Shown here: in pieces, positions 27,961-34,100 of the stretch
Numbering within the stretch: position 1 is the stretch's first letter
How the letters are laid out: each line of letters opens with the position of its first letter
From: Actinomycetota bacterium
GTDB taxonomy: Bacteria; Actinomycetota; Actinomycetes; JACCUZ01
Length of the DNA stretch: 34,100 nt
Assembly: GCA_030841025.1 (NCBI GenBank)
Contig: JAVEDJ010000197.1
Location: 1-34,100, forward strand
Direction of reading: 5' to 3'
Notes under the pieces: model-generated
Database searches by the model: none
Seen by the model: the letters and a program-made list of their open reading frames with translations, nothing else
Told to the model about the DNA's origin: nothing
Translations under genes and position numbers: made by a program

Positions 27961-28287
27961 CTAGATGAAGGCTTCGAGGTCCTTGAGCAGCAGGGCCTTG
28001 GGCTTGGCGCCCACGATGGTCTTGACCACCTCGCCGCCCTTGTAGACGTTCAAGGTCGGGATCGACACGACGCCGTACTGCGCGGCGGTCTGGGGGTTCT
28101 CGTCGACGTTCAGCTTCACAATGGTGATCTTGTCGGCGTGCTCGCCGGCGATCTCCTCGAGGATGGGCGCGACCTGGCGGCAGGGCCCACACCACTCCGC
28201 CCAGAAGTCCACCAGTACTGGCTTGTCGTGCTCGAGCACGTCGGCGGTGAAGCTGTCGTCGGTGACGTGCTTTGTGGTGTCGCCCAC
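27961..28287 (-). CDS. trxA: Thioredoxin
   Basis: 108 aa from a GTG at 28287 with AAAGGAT upstream; the longer track ORF runs into trxB. The active site is '[10 protein letters not shown]' (Cys33, Cys36), with the cis-proline in '[13 protein letters not shown]' and the buried Asp in 'LVDFW'. It reduces protein disulfides in the cytoplasm and is itself reduced by TrxB, encoded just upstream, 47 bp away. It is probably cotranscribed with trxB from the SigR-type promoter before trxB. Confidence 0.96.
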   Translation of the reverse strand: MGDTTKHVTDDSFTADVLEHDKPVLVDFWAEWCGPCRQVAPILEEIAGEHADKITIVKLNVDENPQTAAQYGVVSIPTLNVYKGGEVVKTIVGAKPKALLLKDLEAFI

Positions 28288-28334
28288 GGGAGATCCTTTC
28301 GTTGCGGTCGAGTGGGTTGGCTGTTGGGCGCGGC

Positions 28335-29396
28335 TCACGCGCCGACGCTGGCCGCCTGCGCGGCCTGGACTGGGTCTCCGGTCAGGTGCGCGTCGTCGAG
28401 CGACGTGAGGTAGCGCTCGGCGTCGAGTGCGGCGGCGCACCCGGTGCCGGCGGCGGTCACGGCCTGACGGTAGACGTGGTCCACGACATCGCCGCAGGCG
28501 AAGACACCGACGACGTTGGTGCGGGTGGTCGGGTGGTCGACCAGCAGGTAACCCTCGTCATCGCGGCGCAGCTGGCCCTGGAAGAGCTCGCTGCGTGGGT
28601 CGTGCCCGATGGCGATGAACAGGCCGGTGACCTCGACGGTGGACTGCTCGCCGGACTTGACGTTGCGGACGGTGACGCCCTGCAGCTTGTTCTCGCCGAG
28701 GATGTCGACGACCTCGCTGTCCCAGAGGTAACGGATCTTGTCGTTGGCGAAGGCCCGCTCCTGCATGATCTTGGACGCGCGCAGGGCGTCACGGCGGTGG
28801 ATGATCGTGACGGACCGGGCGAAGCGGGTGAGGAACGTCGCCTCTTCGATGGCGGTGTCCCCGCCGCCGACGACCGCGATGTCCTGGTCACGGAAGAAGA
28901 ACCCGTCGCACGTCGCGCACCAGGAGACTCCGTGCCCGGAGAGCTGCTTCTCCTTAGGCAGGCCCAGCTCGCGGTAGCCGGATCCGGTCGCGACGATCAC
29001 GGCGCGCGCGGAGTGCTGCTGACCCGAGCCGTCCGTGACAACCTTGACGTCCCCGGTCAGGTCGACCGCGGTCACGTCGTCGCTGACCAGCTCGGCACCG
29101 AACCGCTCGGCCTGCTTGCGCAGGCTGTCCATCAGGTCCGGGCCCATGACCCCCTCGGGGAAGCCGGGGAAGTTCTCGACGTCGGTGGTGTTCATCAGGG
29201 CGCCACCGGACGTGACGGACCCCTCGAACACCAGCGGGTGCAGGTTGGCCCGGGCCGCGTAGATGGCGGCCGTGTACCCGGCCGGGCCGGAGCCGATGAT
29301 GATCACGTTGCGCGGGTCGCTCACGGTGTCGCGGGGCCTTCCTGGATCGTCGTAGAAATCGTCGTAGGGATCGTCGTGGGATCGTCCCGGACGCAT
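28335..29396 (-). CDS. trxB: Thioredoxin-disulfide reductase
   Basis: 353 aa from ATG 29396, or 329 aa from GTG 29324 ([13 protein letters not shown]). The extra 24 residues are encoded partly by a 12-bp in-phase repeat giving [15 protein letters not shown] binding is '[13 protein letters not shown]', the redox site 'WCATCDG' (Cys160, Cys163 in the long form), NADPH binding '[15 protein letters not shown]' and 'HRRD', and the second FAD motif '[10 protein letters not shown]'. It reduces thioredoxin with NADPH. A GGAAT-N18-GTT promoter ends five bases before the ATG, so the ATG form would be leaderless. The downstream neighbour is trxA; the upstream neighbour is the anti-sigma gene, 38 bp away. 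Confidence 0.95.
   Translation of the reverse strand: MRPGRSHDDPYDDFYDDPGRPRDTVSDPRNVIIIGSGPAGYTAAIYAARANLHPLVFEGSVTSGGALMNTTDVENFPGFPEGVMGPDLMDSLRKQAERFGAELVSDDVTAVDLTGDVKVVTDGSGQQHSARAVIVATGSGYRELGLPKEKQLSGHGVSWCATCDGFFFRDQDIAVVGGGDTAIEEATFLTRFARSVTIIHRRDALRASKIMQERAFANDKIRYLWDSEVVDILGENKLQGVTVRNVKSGEQSTVEVTGLFIAIGHDPRSELFQGQLRRDDEGYLLVDHPTTRTNVVGVFACGDVVDHVYRQAVTAAGTGCAAALDAERYLTSLDDAHLTGDPVQAAQAASVGA
29346..29386 (-). repeat. 12-bp tandem repeat at the 5' end of trxB
   Basis: Three units of TACGACGAT plus three variable bases stand in codon phase with the trxB ATG and encode (H/Y)-D-D-(P/F). The phase-keeping period supports translation of this segment. Confidence 0.6.
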
Positions 29397-29401
29397 GGAT
29401 C

Positions 29402-29427
29402 AACCGATCCTAAGCGTCGCCCATTCC
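29402..29427 (-). promoter_or_regulatory. SigR/SigH-type promoter of trxB-trxA
   Basis: On the minus strand GGAAT, exactly 18 bases, then GTT. This is the oxidative-stress (disulfide-stress) promoter pattern of Streptomyces SigR and mycobacterial SigH, which are known to drive trxB. The predicted start site falls on or within a few bases of the trxB ATG at 29396. Confidence 0.7.
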
Positions 29428-29434
29428 TTACCCA

Positions 29435-30310
29435 TCAGGGGCGCGCGACGCGACGGAAGGCCAGGAACGTCTGCGAGGGGCAGCCCGGCGCGACCGCATA
29501 GACGTCTACGGTCGTTCTGCTGCCGGTGGTCGGCAGCACGATGATCGTGGCCGGTTGGCCGAGGTACGTGGCGACGTCGACGGCCAGCGGAGTGACCGGT
29601 TTACCTGCCAGGTCGGCCACGCAGGCGGCGAGCGGTGCGCCGCCGGTCAAGCCGTCCGCCGAGCCGGGGCTCGTCTGCGTGCTGGCCGACCCGGAACCGG
29701 CCGACCCGGCGCGGTCCTCCGTGGCGGCGCGTGGCTTGGGGACGGCGGCCGCCAGACCGCGCACCAAGGCCGGCACCTGCGCCGCCAACGACTCGCTGGT
29801 GTAGTCACGGCCGCTCGCCGTCACCGGGTAGGTCCCACTGTCGGCGCCGGCCTGGGCACCCGCTTCCCGCCGCGCGTCGCTCGCGCTGCCAGCAGTGCTG
29901 GTGCCGTCGTTCGGGCTCAGGAAGGCCGCGTAGCCGAGCCCACCGAGGGCGAGCAGCAGTACGACGGCGGCCGCCTGCAGGACGCGCGTGCCCGGCACCC
30001 TGCGGCGTCCGTCAGACAGCGGGGTGACCGTGGCGGCCGACGTTGCGGTCGCAGGGCCGCGGGCCACGGCCAGCGCGACGTCGAGGCTGTGCGCTACGTC
30101 GTCGGGCATCGGGGTCACGACAGCAGCCCCCCTCAGCAGCCCGCGGACGTCGTCGAGGGCAGCGTGCCGGGCCCGGCAGGCCGCGCAGCCGGAGAGGTGC
30201 CGGGCAGCCCGGTCGGCTTCGGCCGCATCGAGCAGGTCCTCGTCGAGGTCGGCGAGCACGTCCGGGTCCAGATGTGCCGAGGGTGACTGGTGGGGCGGCT
30301 GCGGTGTCAT
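29435..30310 (-). CDS. Zinc-binding anti-sigma factor for the adjacent ECF sigma
   Basis: 291 aa; the ATG overlaps the sigma-factor stop (ATGA). Residues 38-45 hold the ZAS motif 'HLSGCAAC' (His38, Cys42, Cys45) inside a helical anti-sigma domain (about 15-90). A single membrane helix follows at about 109-131 ('VLQAAAVVLLLALGGLGYAAFL'), then an extracytoplasmic Ser/Gly-rich region and a C-terminal part with two Cys ('AACVADLAG', 'APGCPSQTF') that may form a disulfide. It should hold the sigma factor at the membrane and release it on a signal, through zinc/thiol change or proteolysis (inference). Corresponds by position to the SigM anti-sigma gene of mycobacteria. Confidence 0.88.
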   Translation of the reverse strand: MTPQPPHQSPSAHLDPDVLADLDEDLLDAAEADRAARHLSGCAACRARHAALDDVRGLLRGAAVVTPMPDDVAHSLDVALAVARGPATATSAATVTPLSDGRRRVPGTRVLQAAAVVLLLALGGLGYAAFLSPNDGTSTAGSASDARREAGAQAGADSGTYPVTASGRDYTSESLAAQVPALVRGLAAAVPKPRAATEDRAGSAGSGSASTQTSPGSADGLTGGAPLAACVADLAGKPVTPLAVDVATYLGQPATIIVLPTTGSRTTVDVYAVAPGCPSQTFLAFRRVARP

Positions 30311-31038
30311 CGGATCGGTTCACCTCCTTCGTCGCGGGTCGCAGGCATGCTCGCGGTGGCAGGTGCTCGGCGACCGCCGTCAGCCGAGCCGTCCCCGCCG
30401 GGGTCGTCGCTGGGTGGGACGCCGCCGGCGCCGGTGGGGTTCCCGCCCGGGGCGCTGGGCGCGGGGCGGTCCGCGACCTCCGGTCGCAGGAGCGCCAGCA
30501 GCCGGGCGCGCCCGCGCGAGCAGCGGCTCTTGATGGTGCCGGCCGGGCACTCGAGCACCTCAGCGGCGTCCTGGACCGACCAGCCGTACATGTCGATGAG
30601 CACCAGCGCGGCGCGCTGCTCCGCGGGCAGGGTGGCGAGCGCGGCCTCGAGGTCCAGGGCGAGCTCCCGCGCGGCCATGGCGTCGGGGCCGGGCGCGGGC
30701 AGGTCGTGCTCCGGCCAGGGATCGGCCGGCCTGCTGGCGCTGCGTCGTACCCGGTCGAGGCAGGCATTCACCACGATGCGGTGCAGCCACGTGGTGACGG
30801 CCGACTCCGCCCGGAAGGCCGCGGCCCCGCCGGCAGATGACGCGCGGAAGGCCGACACGAGGGCGTCCTGCAGGGCGTCGGCGGCCTCCTCGCGGTCACC
30901 GAGCGTGCGCAGCGCCACCCCCCAGAGCCGGTCGCGGTGCCGGCGGACCACCTCGCCGAAGGCATCGGCGTCGCCGTCGGCATGCGCTGCCATCAGCTCC
31001 GTGTCGGAGCGTGACGCGGGCGCGCCTGGATCGGTCAC
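30307..31038 (-). CDS. sigM: ECF RNA polymerase sigma factor, SigM type
   Basis: 243 aa from a GTG with AAAGGGG upstream. Region 2 is 'DAFGEVVRRHRDRLWGVALRTLGDREEAADALQDALVSAFR' with 'FRAESAVTTWLHRIVVNACLDRVRR', and region 4 is 'LATLPAEQRAALVLIDMYGWSVQDAAEVLECPAGTIKSRCSRGRARLLALL'. After residue 190 there is an unusual Pro/Gly-rich tail of about 50 residues. The order murJ - (pseudokinase) - sigma - anti-sigma - trxB - trxA matches the mycobacterial sigM locus. It would direct transcription of a small envelope- or redox-stress regulon. I do not see a clear autoregulatory promoter upstream. Confidence 0.92.
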   Translation of the reverse strand: MTDPGAPASRSDTELMAAHADGDADAFGEVVRRHRDRLWGVALRTLGDREEAADALQDALVSAFRASSAGGAAAFRAESAVTTWLHRIVVNACLDRVRRSASRPADPWPEHDLPAPGPDAMAARELALDLEAALATLPAEQRAALVLIDMYGWSVQDAAEVLECPAGTIKSRCSRGRARLLALLRPEVADRPAPSAPGGNPTGAGGVPPSDDPGGDGSADGGRRAPATASMPATRDEGGEPIR

Positions 31039-31157
31039 CGAGGCCCCTTTCGCGCGGCGGACGGCCCCACTCGCAGCTCCACCCTAGGTCGGCAGGTACC
31101 GCGCTCGCCTCAAGCCGGGCCGCACCGGCCGTTCCCGCTGCCCCCCGGTCGGGACCG

Positions 31158-32654
31158 TCAGCCGCGGACGGTCACCTCGCTGATCTGGCCCCGGTAAGCA
31201 GACCCGTCCTGCGGGAGCCGGGTCAGCCAGACCAGGACGTACCGCGCCTCGACCGGCTTGTCGAGCGACACCACCGTCCTGCCGTCGGCGCCGGGGGCCG
31301 ACCCCACCTCGGCATAGTCGTCCAGCGACGTACCTTCGCTGTCGGCCACCCGCACGTCCAGGTCGGTGCTGCCACCCGCGGTGGTCACGATGACCCTGGA
31401 GAGGCTCTGCCGCGAGCCGAGGTCGAGCAGCAGACCCACACCGCTCTTGAGGCCGCCGGGGCCGAACTGCTGGTTGTAGCTCTTGGTCGTCCAGACCGTC
31501 GACCTGTCGCCGTCGATCGTCCGGGCGGCGCGGTCCCCGTTCTCCTCCCCGTCACCCGGAGGGGGGTCCAGGGTCGTGACGCTCGCGACGTCCAGGGCCC
31601 GGCCGGGCGACGAGCCGGGCGGGGGCGCACTGGACTCGCTGTCGGACGCAGGACCCGGACCACCGCCCAGGTCGGCTGCGGCCAGCTGCCACGCCGCGAG
31701 CCCCAGCCCGACCAGCAGCACGAGCCCGACGAGCACGTACGCCACGCGCCCGAGCCGTGGCCCCGGGCGCGCGCCCTCGTCGTCGTACCGCGCGAGGTAG
31801 GGCGCGCTGCTGTACGGCGGCGGGGTGTCGTCATGGGACTCGGTCGAGGGCCGCACCAGCGGGATGCGGCTGGTGGCGCCGGTGGCGTTCAGCCGTTCGA
31901 CCAGCTCCGCCGGCGTGCGGACCGGCGGCTGGCCGTCCTGGCCGTGCCGGGCCGCGCTGCCCAGGGTCTGGGCCACCAGGGAGTCGAGGTCGTCGGGGAC
32001 ACCGGCGCGGACCTGGCGCGGTGTGCAGAGGCGGCCGTTGTCGTAGGGCGCCGGGGCCACCTCCGTCGGGTCCTGGCCCGGCCACCGCGCGGTGAGTGCG
32101 GCATAGAGGATGGCCGCGGCCCCCCGGGTGTCGCGGGCCGACGCGTCGGCGGGGTCGCTGCTGGTGATGCCGTGGACGGCGGCGTCGACCGCGAGCCCGG
32201 CCACCTTGACCTGTCCGTGCGACGTGCGCAGCACGTGCTCCGGGGTGAGGCACAGGTGGGCCAGGCCCTGCTGGTGCGCGGCATCGAGCGCACCGGCGAC
32301 CTCGAGGGCGAGCTCGCGGGCATGGGCAGCGGTGAGGGGGTGATCGGCGAGCAGGTCGGCCAGGTTGCTGGCCGAGACCCATTCGCTGACGACGTAGACC
32401 ACGCCGTCGGTCTCGTTGGCGTCCAGGACGCGCAGGAAGCGGGGGTCGGTGACCGCGGCGGCGCGGCGGGCGGCGCCGAGTACCCGCGCGGCGCCCTCGT
32501 TGTCGCCCTGCAGCAGGCAGACGCCGACCGGCCGGTCGAGCAGCTCGTCGGTGGCGCGCCAGTAGGTCGTGTCCTCGGTGCGCCCCAGAGACTCCTCGAG
32601 GCGGTAGCGGTCGACGAGCCGGGTGCCGGGCTCGAGCGCGTTCGGCGCGGACAC
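31158..32654 (-). CDS. Membrane-anchored pseudokinase (Ser/Thr kinase fold) next to murJ
   Basis: 498 aa from GTG with GAGGAG upstream. The first ~270 residues resemble a Ser/Thr kinase ('RYRLEESLGRTEDTTYWRATDELLDRPVGVCLL') but catalytic positions are lost: the beta-3 Lys is replaced (VGVCLL), the HRDLKPEN loop reads 'HLCLTPEHVL' and the DFG region reads 'KVAGLA'. A membrane helix lies at about 335-355 ('VAYVLVGLVLLVGLGLAAWQL'), and the outer part ends in a discoidin-like beta domain ('TIDGDRSTVWTTKSYNQQFG', 'DLGSRQSLSRVIV', 'RYVLVWLTRLP'). In mycobacteria the equivalent pseudokinase is fused to MurJ and binds FhaA when phosphorylated; here it is a separate gene. It probably regulates lipid II export. 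Confidence 0.87.
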   Translation of the reverse strand: MSAPNALEPGTRLVDRYRLEESLGRTEDTTYWRATDELLDRPVGVCLLQGDNEGAARVLGAARRAAAVTDPRFLRVLDANETDGVVYVVSEWVSASNLADLLADHPLTAAHARELALEVAGALDAAHQQGLAHLCLTPEHVLRTSHGQVKVAGLAVDAAVHGITSSDPADASARDTRGAAAILYAALTARWPGQDPTEVAPAPYDNGRLCTPRQVRAGVPDDLDSLVAQTLGSAARHGQDGQPPVRTPAELVERLNATGATSRIPLVRPSTESHDDTPPPYSSAPYLARYDDEGARPGPRLGRVAYVLVGLVLLVGLGLAAWQLAAADLGGGPGPASDSESSAPPPGSSPGRALDVASVTTLDPPPGDGEENGDRAARTIDGDRSTVWTTKSYNQQFGPGGLKSGVGLLLDLGSRQSLSRVIVTTAGGSTDLDVRVADSEGTSLDDYAEVGSAPGADGRTVVSLDKPVEARYVLVWLTRLPQDGSAYRGQISEVTVRG

Positions 32655-32678
32655 ACCACTCCTCGGGGGTCGAGCCAG

Positions 32679-32730
32679 GACTACACGAACGGCCGGGCCC
32701 CGCGGATCACGGCCCGTGGTGCGTGTAGTC
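32679..32730. repeat. Long inverted repeat upstream of the pseudokinase gene
   Basis: Perfect 9-bp arms GACTACACG and CGTGTAGTC are 34 bp apart, with partial further pairing inside (ACGGGCC with GGCCGT). It lies 25-76 bp before the pseudokinase start and 90 bp after the small membrane protein stop. In RNA it would make a long hairpin, either a terminator for the upstream genes or a leader element. Confidence 0.5.
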
Positions 32731-32819
32731 GGCGGACGGATGTCGGTCCCGTCCCATGCTAGGTCCCGACTACCCCACGGGAGACGCGCTCACTCCTCGC
32801 GCGCACCGGCGGACGGCGC

Positions 32820-33248
32820 TCAGCCGGCGACGCTGCGCCCCTGCGCCTCGCGGACGACGTGCGCCCACTTCTTGGTCCGGTCGAGGCGGAAGACGAACAG
32901 CGTCCGGGCGGTGCGGGACACGGTCAGGTGCACCGTGCCGTCGGGGTCGACCGTGAAGGACTTGGTGGCAACCCTGTTCGCGGGGTTGCTGTCCTTGGCC
33001 GCCGCCACGGCGGCGTCGTACGCCTGCTGGATGTTCTTGCTCTGCTGCCAGTTCTCCGAGGCCTGCCGGGCCGCGTAGGCGCCCTCGTCGGACACCGTCA
33101 CCGCGGTCGAGGCGATCGAGATGCAGTCGAACAGGACCAGGCCGCACAGGGCGAGCACGACGGCGACCTTGGACAGCCAGCCGACGATGATGCCGCCGCT
33201 GTCGTCGCCGGCGGGGTGGTCGCCGAGCGAGGGCGAGAGCTGTGCCAT
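32820..33248 (-). CDS. Uncharacterised single-pass membrane protein
   Basis: 142 aa from ATG. Residues 1-20 are polar, one membrane helix spans about 27-48 ('VAVVLALCGLVLFDCISIAST'), and the rest is soluble: 'ARQASENWQQSKNIQQAYDAAVAAA' is helical, followed by short strands ('FTVDPDGTVHLTVSRTARTLFVFRL'). The helix-then-soluble layout is reminiscent of TadE-like or pilin-like minor proteins, but I do not recognise a family. It lies between murJ (49 bp) and the pseudokinase (165 bp) in the same direction. No strong ribosome site is visible. Coding is supported by GC-rich codon phase and by conservation-like alternation of hydrophobic residues. Confidence 0.7.
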   Translation of the reverse strand: MAQLSPSLGDHPAGDDSGGIIVGWLSKVAVVLALCGLVLFDCISIASTAVTVSDEGAYAARQASENWQQSKNIQQAYDAAVAAAKDSNPANRVATKSFTVDPDGTVHLTVSRTARTLFVFRLDRTKKWAHVVREAQGRSVAG

Positions 33249-33297
33249 GCCTTGTGGGTCGGCTTGCGCGATGCCGACCTTGAGCGCGCCCGGTGGC

Positions 33298-34100
33298 TCA
33301 GCGCCCGATCCGGCCCCGGACCGCCGCGGACAGGGTGGCGAGCTCCTGGATGCGCATCGCTCGCGCAGTCAGCAGAAAACCGGCGAGCAGTACGACGCCG
33401 CCGGCGGCGAGGGCGCTCGCCGAGCCGGCCAGCCCCGTGCCGAGCTCGTGGTTGACCAGCCGCGCGAGGCCCCAGGCGGCCACGCCCGCCGGCACCGCGG
33501 CGACGACGAGCCGGACATAGGTCCGCAGCACCTGGTGCTGGCCGAGCCCGCCCAGACGGCGGCGCAGGACCACCGTGCTGAGGGCCAGACCGCAGATGTA
33601 GGTGAGCGCGTAGGCACCCGCGACGCCGACCATCCGCCAGCGCAGCGGCAGGACGGAGTAGGCCAGCAACGCGAACCCCACGTTGGTCGCGGCGATCACG
33701 ACCTGCAGCAGGAACGGCGTGCGGGTGTCCTCCTGGGCGTAGAAGCCGCGCAGCGCGACGTACTGCGCGGAGAACGCCGGCAGCCCGACCCCGAAGGCCA
33801 CCAGGATCAGGCCGATGACGTGCGACGTGCCGGGCTGCTCCCGGTCGAACGTCGCGAACAGCACTCCGGTGATCTGCGGGCCCAGGGCGACGAAGGCGGC
33901 CGCAGCGGCGACGATGCCCACGGAGATGAGCCGCCAGCCGGTCGCCAGGTCCTCCCGTACCTCCTCGCGCCGCCCGTCGGCGGCGTGCCGGCTCATGCGG
34001 GGCAGCAGCCCGGTCACCACGGACACCGTGATGATCGAGTGCGGCAGGATGAAGACGAGATAGGCCGCGGCATACGCGGTGAAGCCGGCACCGACGTCCA
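33298..34100 (-). CDS. murJ: Lipid II flippase MurJ, C-terminal part (partial at window end)
   Basis: The frame stays open to base 34100, so the gene begins outside the window; about 267 C-terminal residues are visible. 'AYLVFILPHSIITVSVVTGLLPRMSRHAADG' is the highly conserved MurJ segment around TM8. 'QYVALRGFYAQEDTRTPFLLQVVIAATNVGFALLAYSVLP' and several further hydrophobic helices follow, ending 'LSAAVRGRIGR'. MurJ, a MOP-superfamily transporter, moves lipid II across the membrane for peptidoglycan synthesis. No pseudokinase is fused at the C-terminus, unlike the mycobacterial protein. It should be the first visible gene of a transcript through the small membrane protein and pseudokinase. 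Confidence 0.95.
   Translation of the reverse strand, partial: DVGAGFTAYAAAYLVFILPHSIITVSVVTGLLPRMSRHAADGRREEVREDLATGWRLISVGIVAAAAAFVALGPQITGVLFATFDREQPGTSHVIGLILVAFGVGLPAFSAQYVALRGFYAQEDTRTPFLLQVVIAATNVGFALLAYSVLPLRWRMVGVAGAYALTYICGLALSTVVLRRRLGGLGQHQVLRTYVRLVVAAVPAGVAAWGLARLVNHELGTGLAGSASALAAGGVVLLAGFLLTARAMRIQELATLSAAVRGRIGR

Noticed and set aside
29346-29386. Short tandem repeat as the start of a CRISPR array
   Set aside because: The 12-bp units are contiguous without spacers and are in codon phase in trxB.
31039-31157. SigM-type autoregulatory promoter (GGAAC with a CGTC -10) upstream of the sigma gene
   Set aside because: A GGAAC is present on the minus strand, but no CGTC follows at 16-17 bases.
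30837-32762. A 641-aa plus-strand ORF opposite the sigma factor and pseudokinase
   Set aside because: Shadow frame; the minus-strand products carry clear domains.

Overview
This window is the replication-origin neighbourhood of a high-GC Gram-positive bacterium (Actinomycetota). The evidence is the very GC-rich codon use, the order gyrA-gyrB-dciA-recF-gnd-dnaN-dnaA | rpmH-rnpA-yidD-yidC-jag-rsmG-parA-parB, and the flanking cwlM-trxA-trxB-antisigma-sigM-pseudokinase-murJ block, which is the order known from mycobacteria and other actinobacteria. I cannot name a genus from the sequence alone.

Layout. (1) 1-3017 (+): a compact set encoding the end of a GT4 glycosyltransferase, a SAM methyltransferase, a polytopic flippase-like (UPF0104/LPG-synthase TM) protein and a RibD-C-type reductase. 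It looks like a small conserved but functionally unassigned pathway. (2) 3050-7288: an accessory-looking stretch with a Cys-rich secreted endonuclease/phosphatase-fold enzyme (+), a large membrane protein fusing a CDP-alcohol phosphatidyltransferase to an LtaS/sulfatase-like domain (-), and a divergent methyltransferase (+) with less GC-biased codons. (3) 7401-7741 (-): tRNA-Ala(TGC), a 41-aa DLW-39 protein gene missed by the ORF track, and tRNA-Ile(GAT). (4) 7824-17305 (-): DUF3566, gyrA, gyrB, dciA, recF, gnd, dnaN. (5) 17306-17830: the dnaN-dnaA spacer with a cluster of DnaA-box-like 9-mers, the probable oriC; dnaA follows (-). (6) 19367-19999: dnaA/rpmH divergent promoter region with one perfect DnaA box. 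(7) 20000-25807 (+): rpmH, rnpA, yidD, yidC, jag, rsmG, parA, parB, mostly with 4-bp start/stop overlaps, and three parS sites lying inside coding sequence. (8) 25961-26644 (+): a GNAT protein. (9) 26647-34100 (-): cwlM, trxA, trxB, anti-sigma, sigM, a pseudokinase, a small membrane protein and the 3' part of murJ.

How it works together. dnaA/dnaN/recF/dciA/gyrAB start and support replication. parABS segregates the origin. rnpA/yidD/yidC/jag serve tRNA processing and membrane-protein insertion. The right-hand block joins redox control (trxAB under a SigR/SigH-type promoter), an ECF sigma/zinc anti-sigma pair and peptidoglycan precursor export and its control (murJ, pseudokinase, cwlM).

Points most worth a second look: the metal-binding Glu of the GyrB TOPRIM motif reads Val; the CDP-alcohol phosphotransferase/sulfatase fusion; the ParA gene with two well-placed starts and a long disordered N-terminal extension; the three in-frame parS sites; the perfect 24-bp palindrome after parB; and the GGAAT-N18-GTT promoter immediately before the trxB ATG, which suggests leaderless expression.
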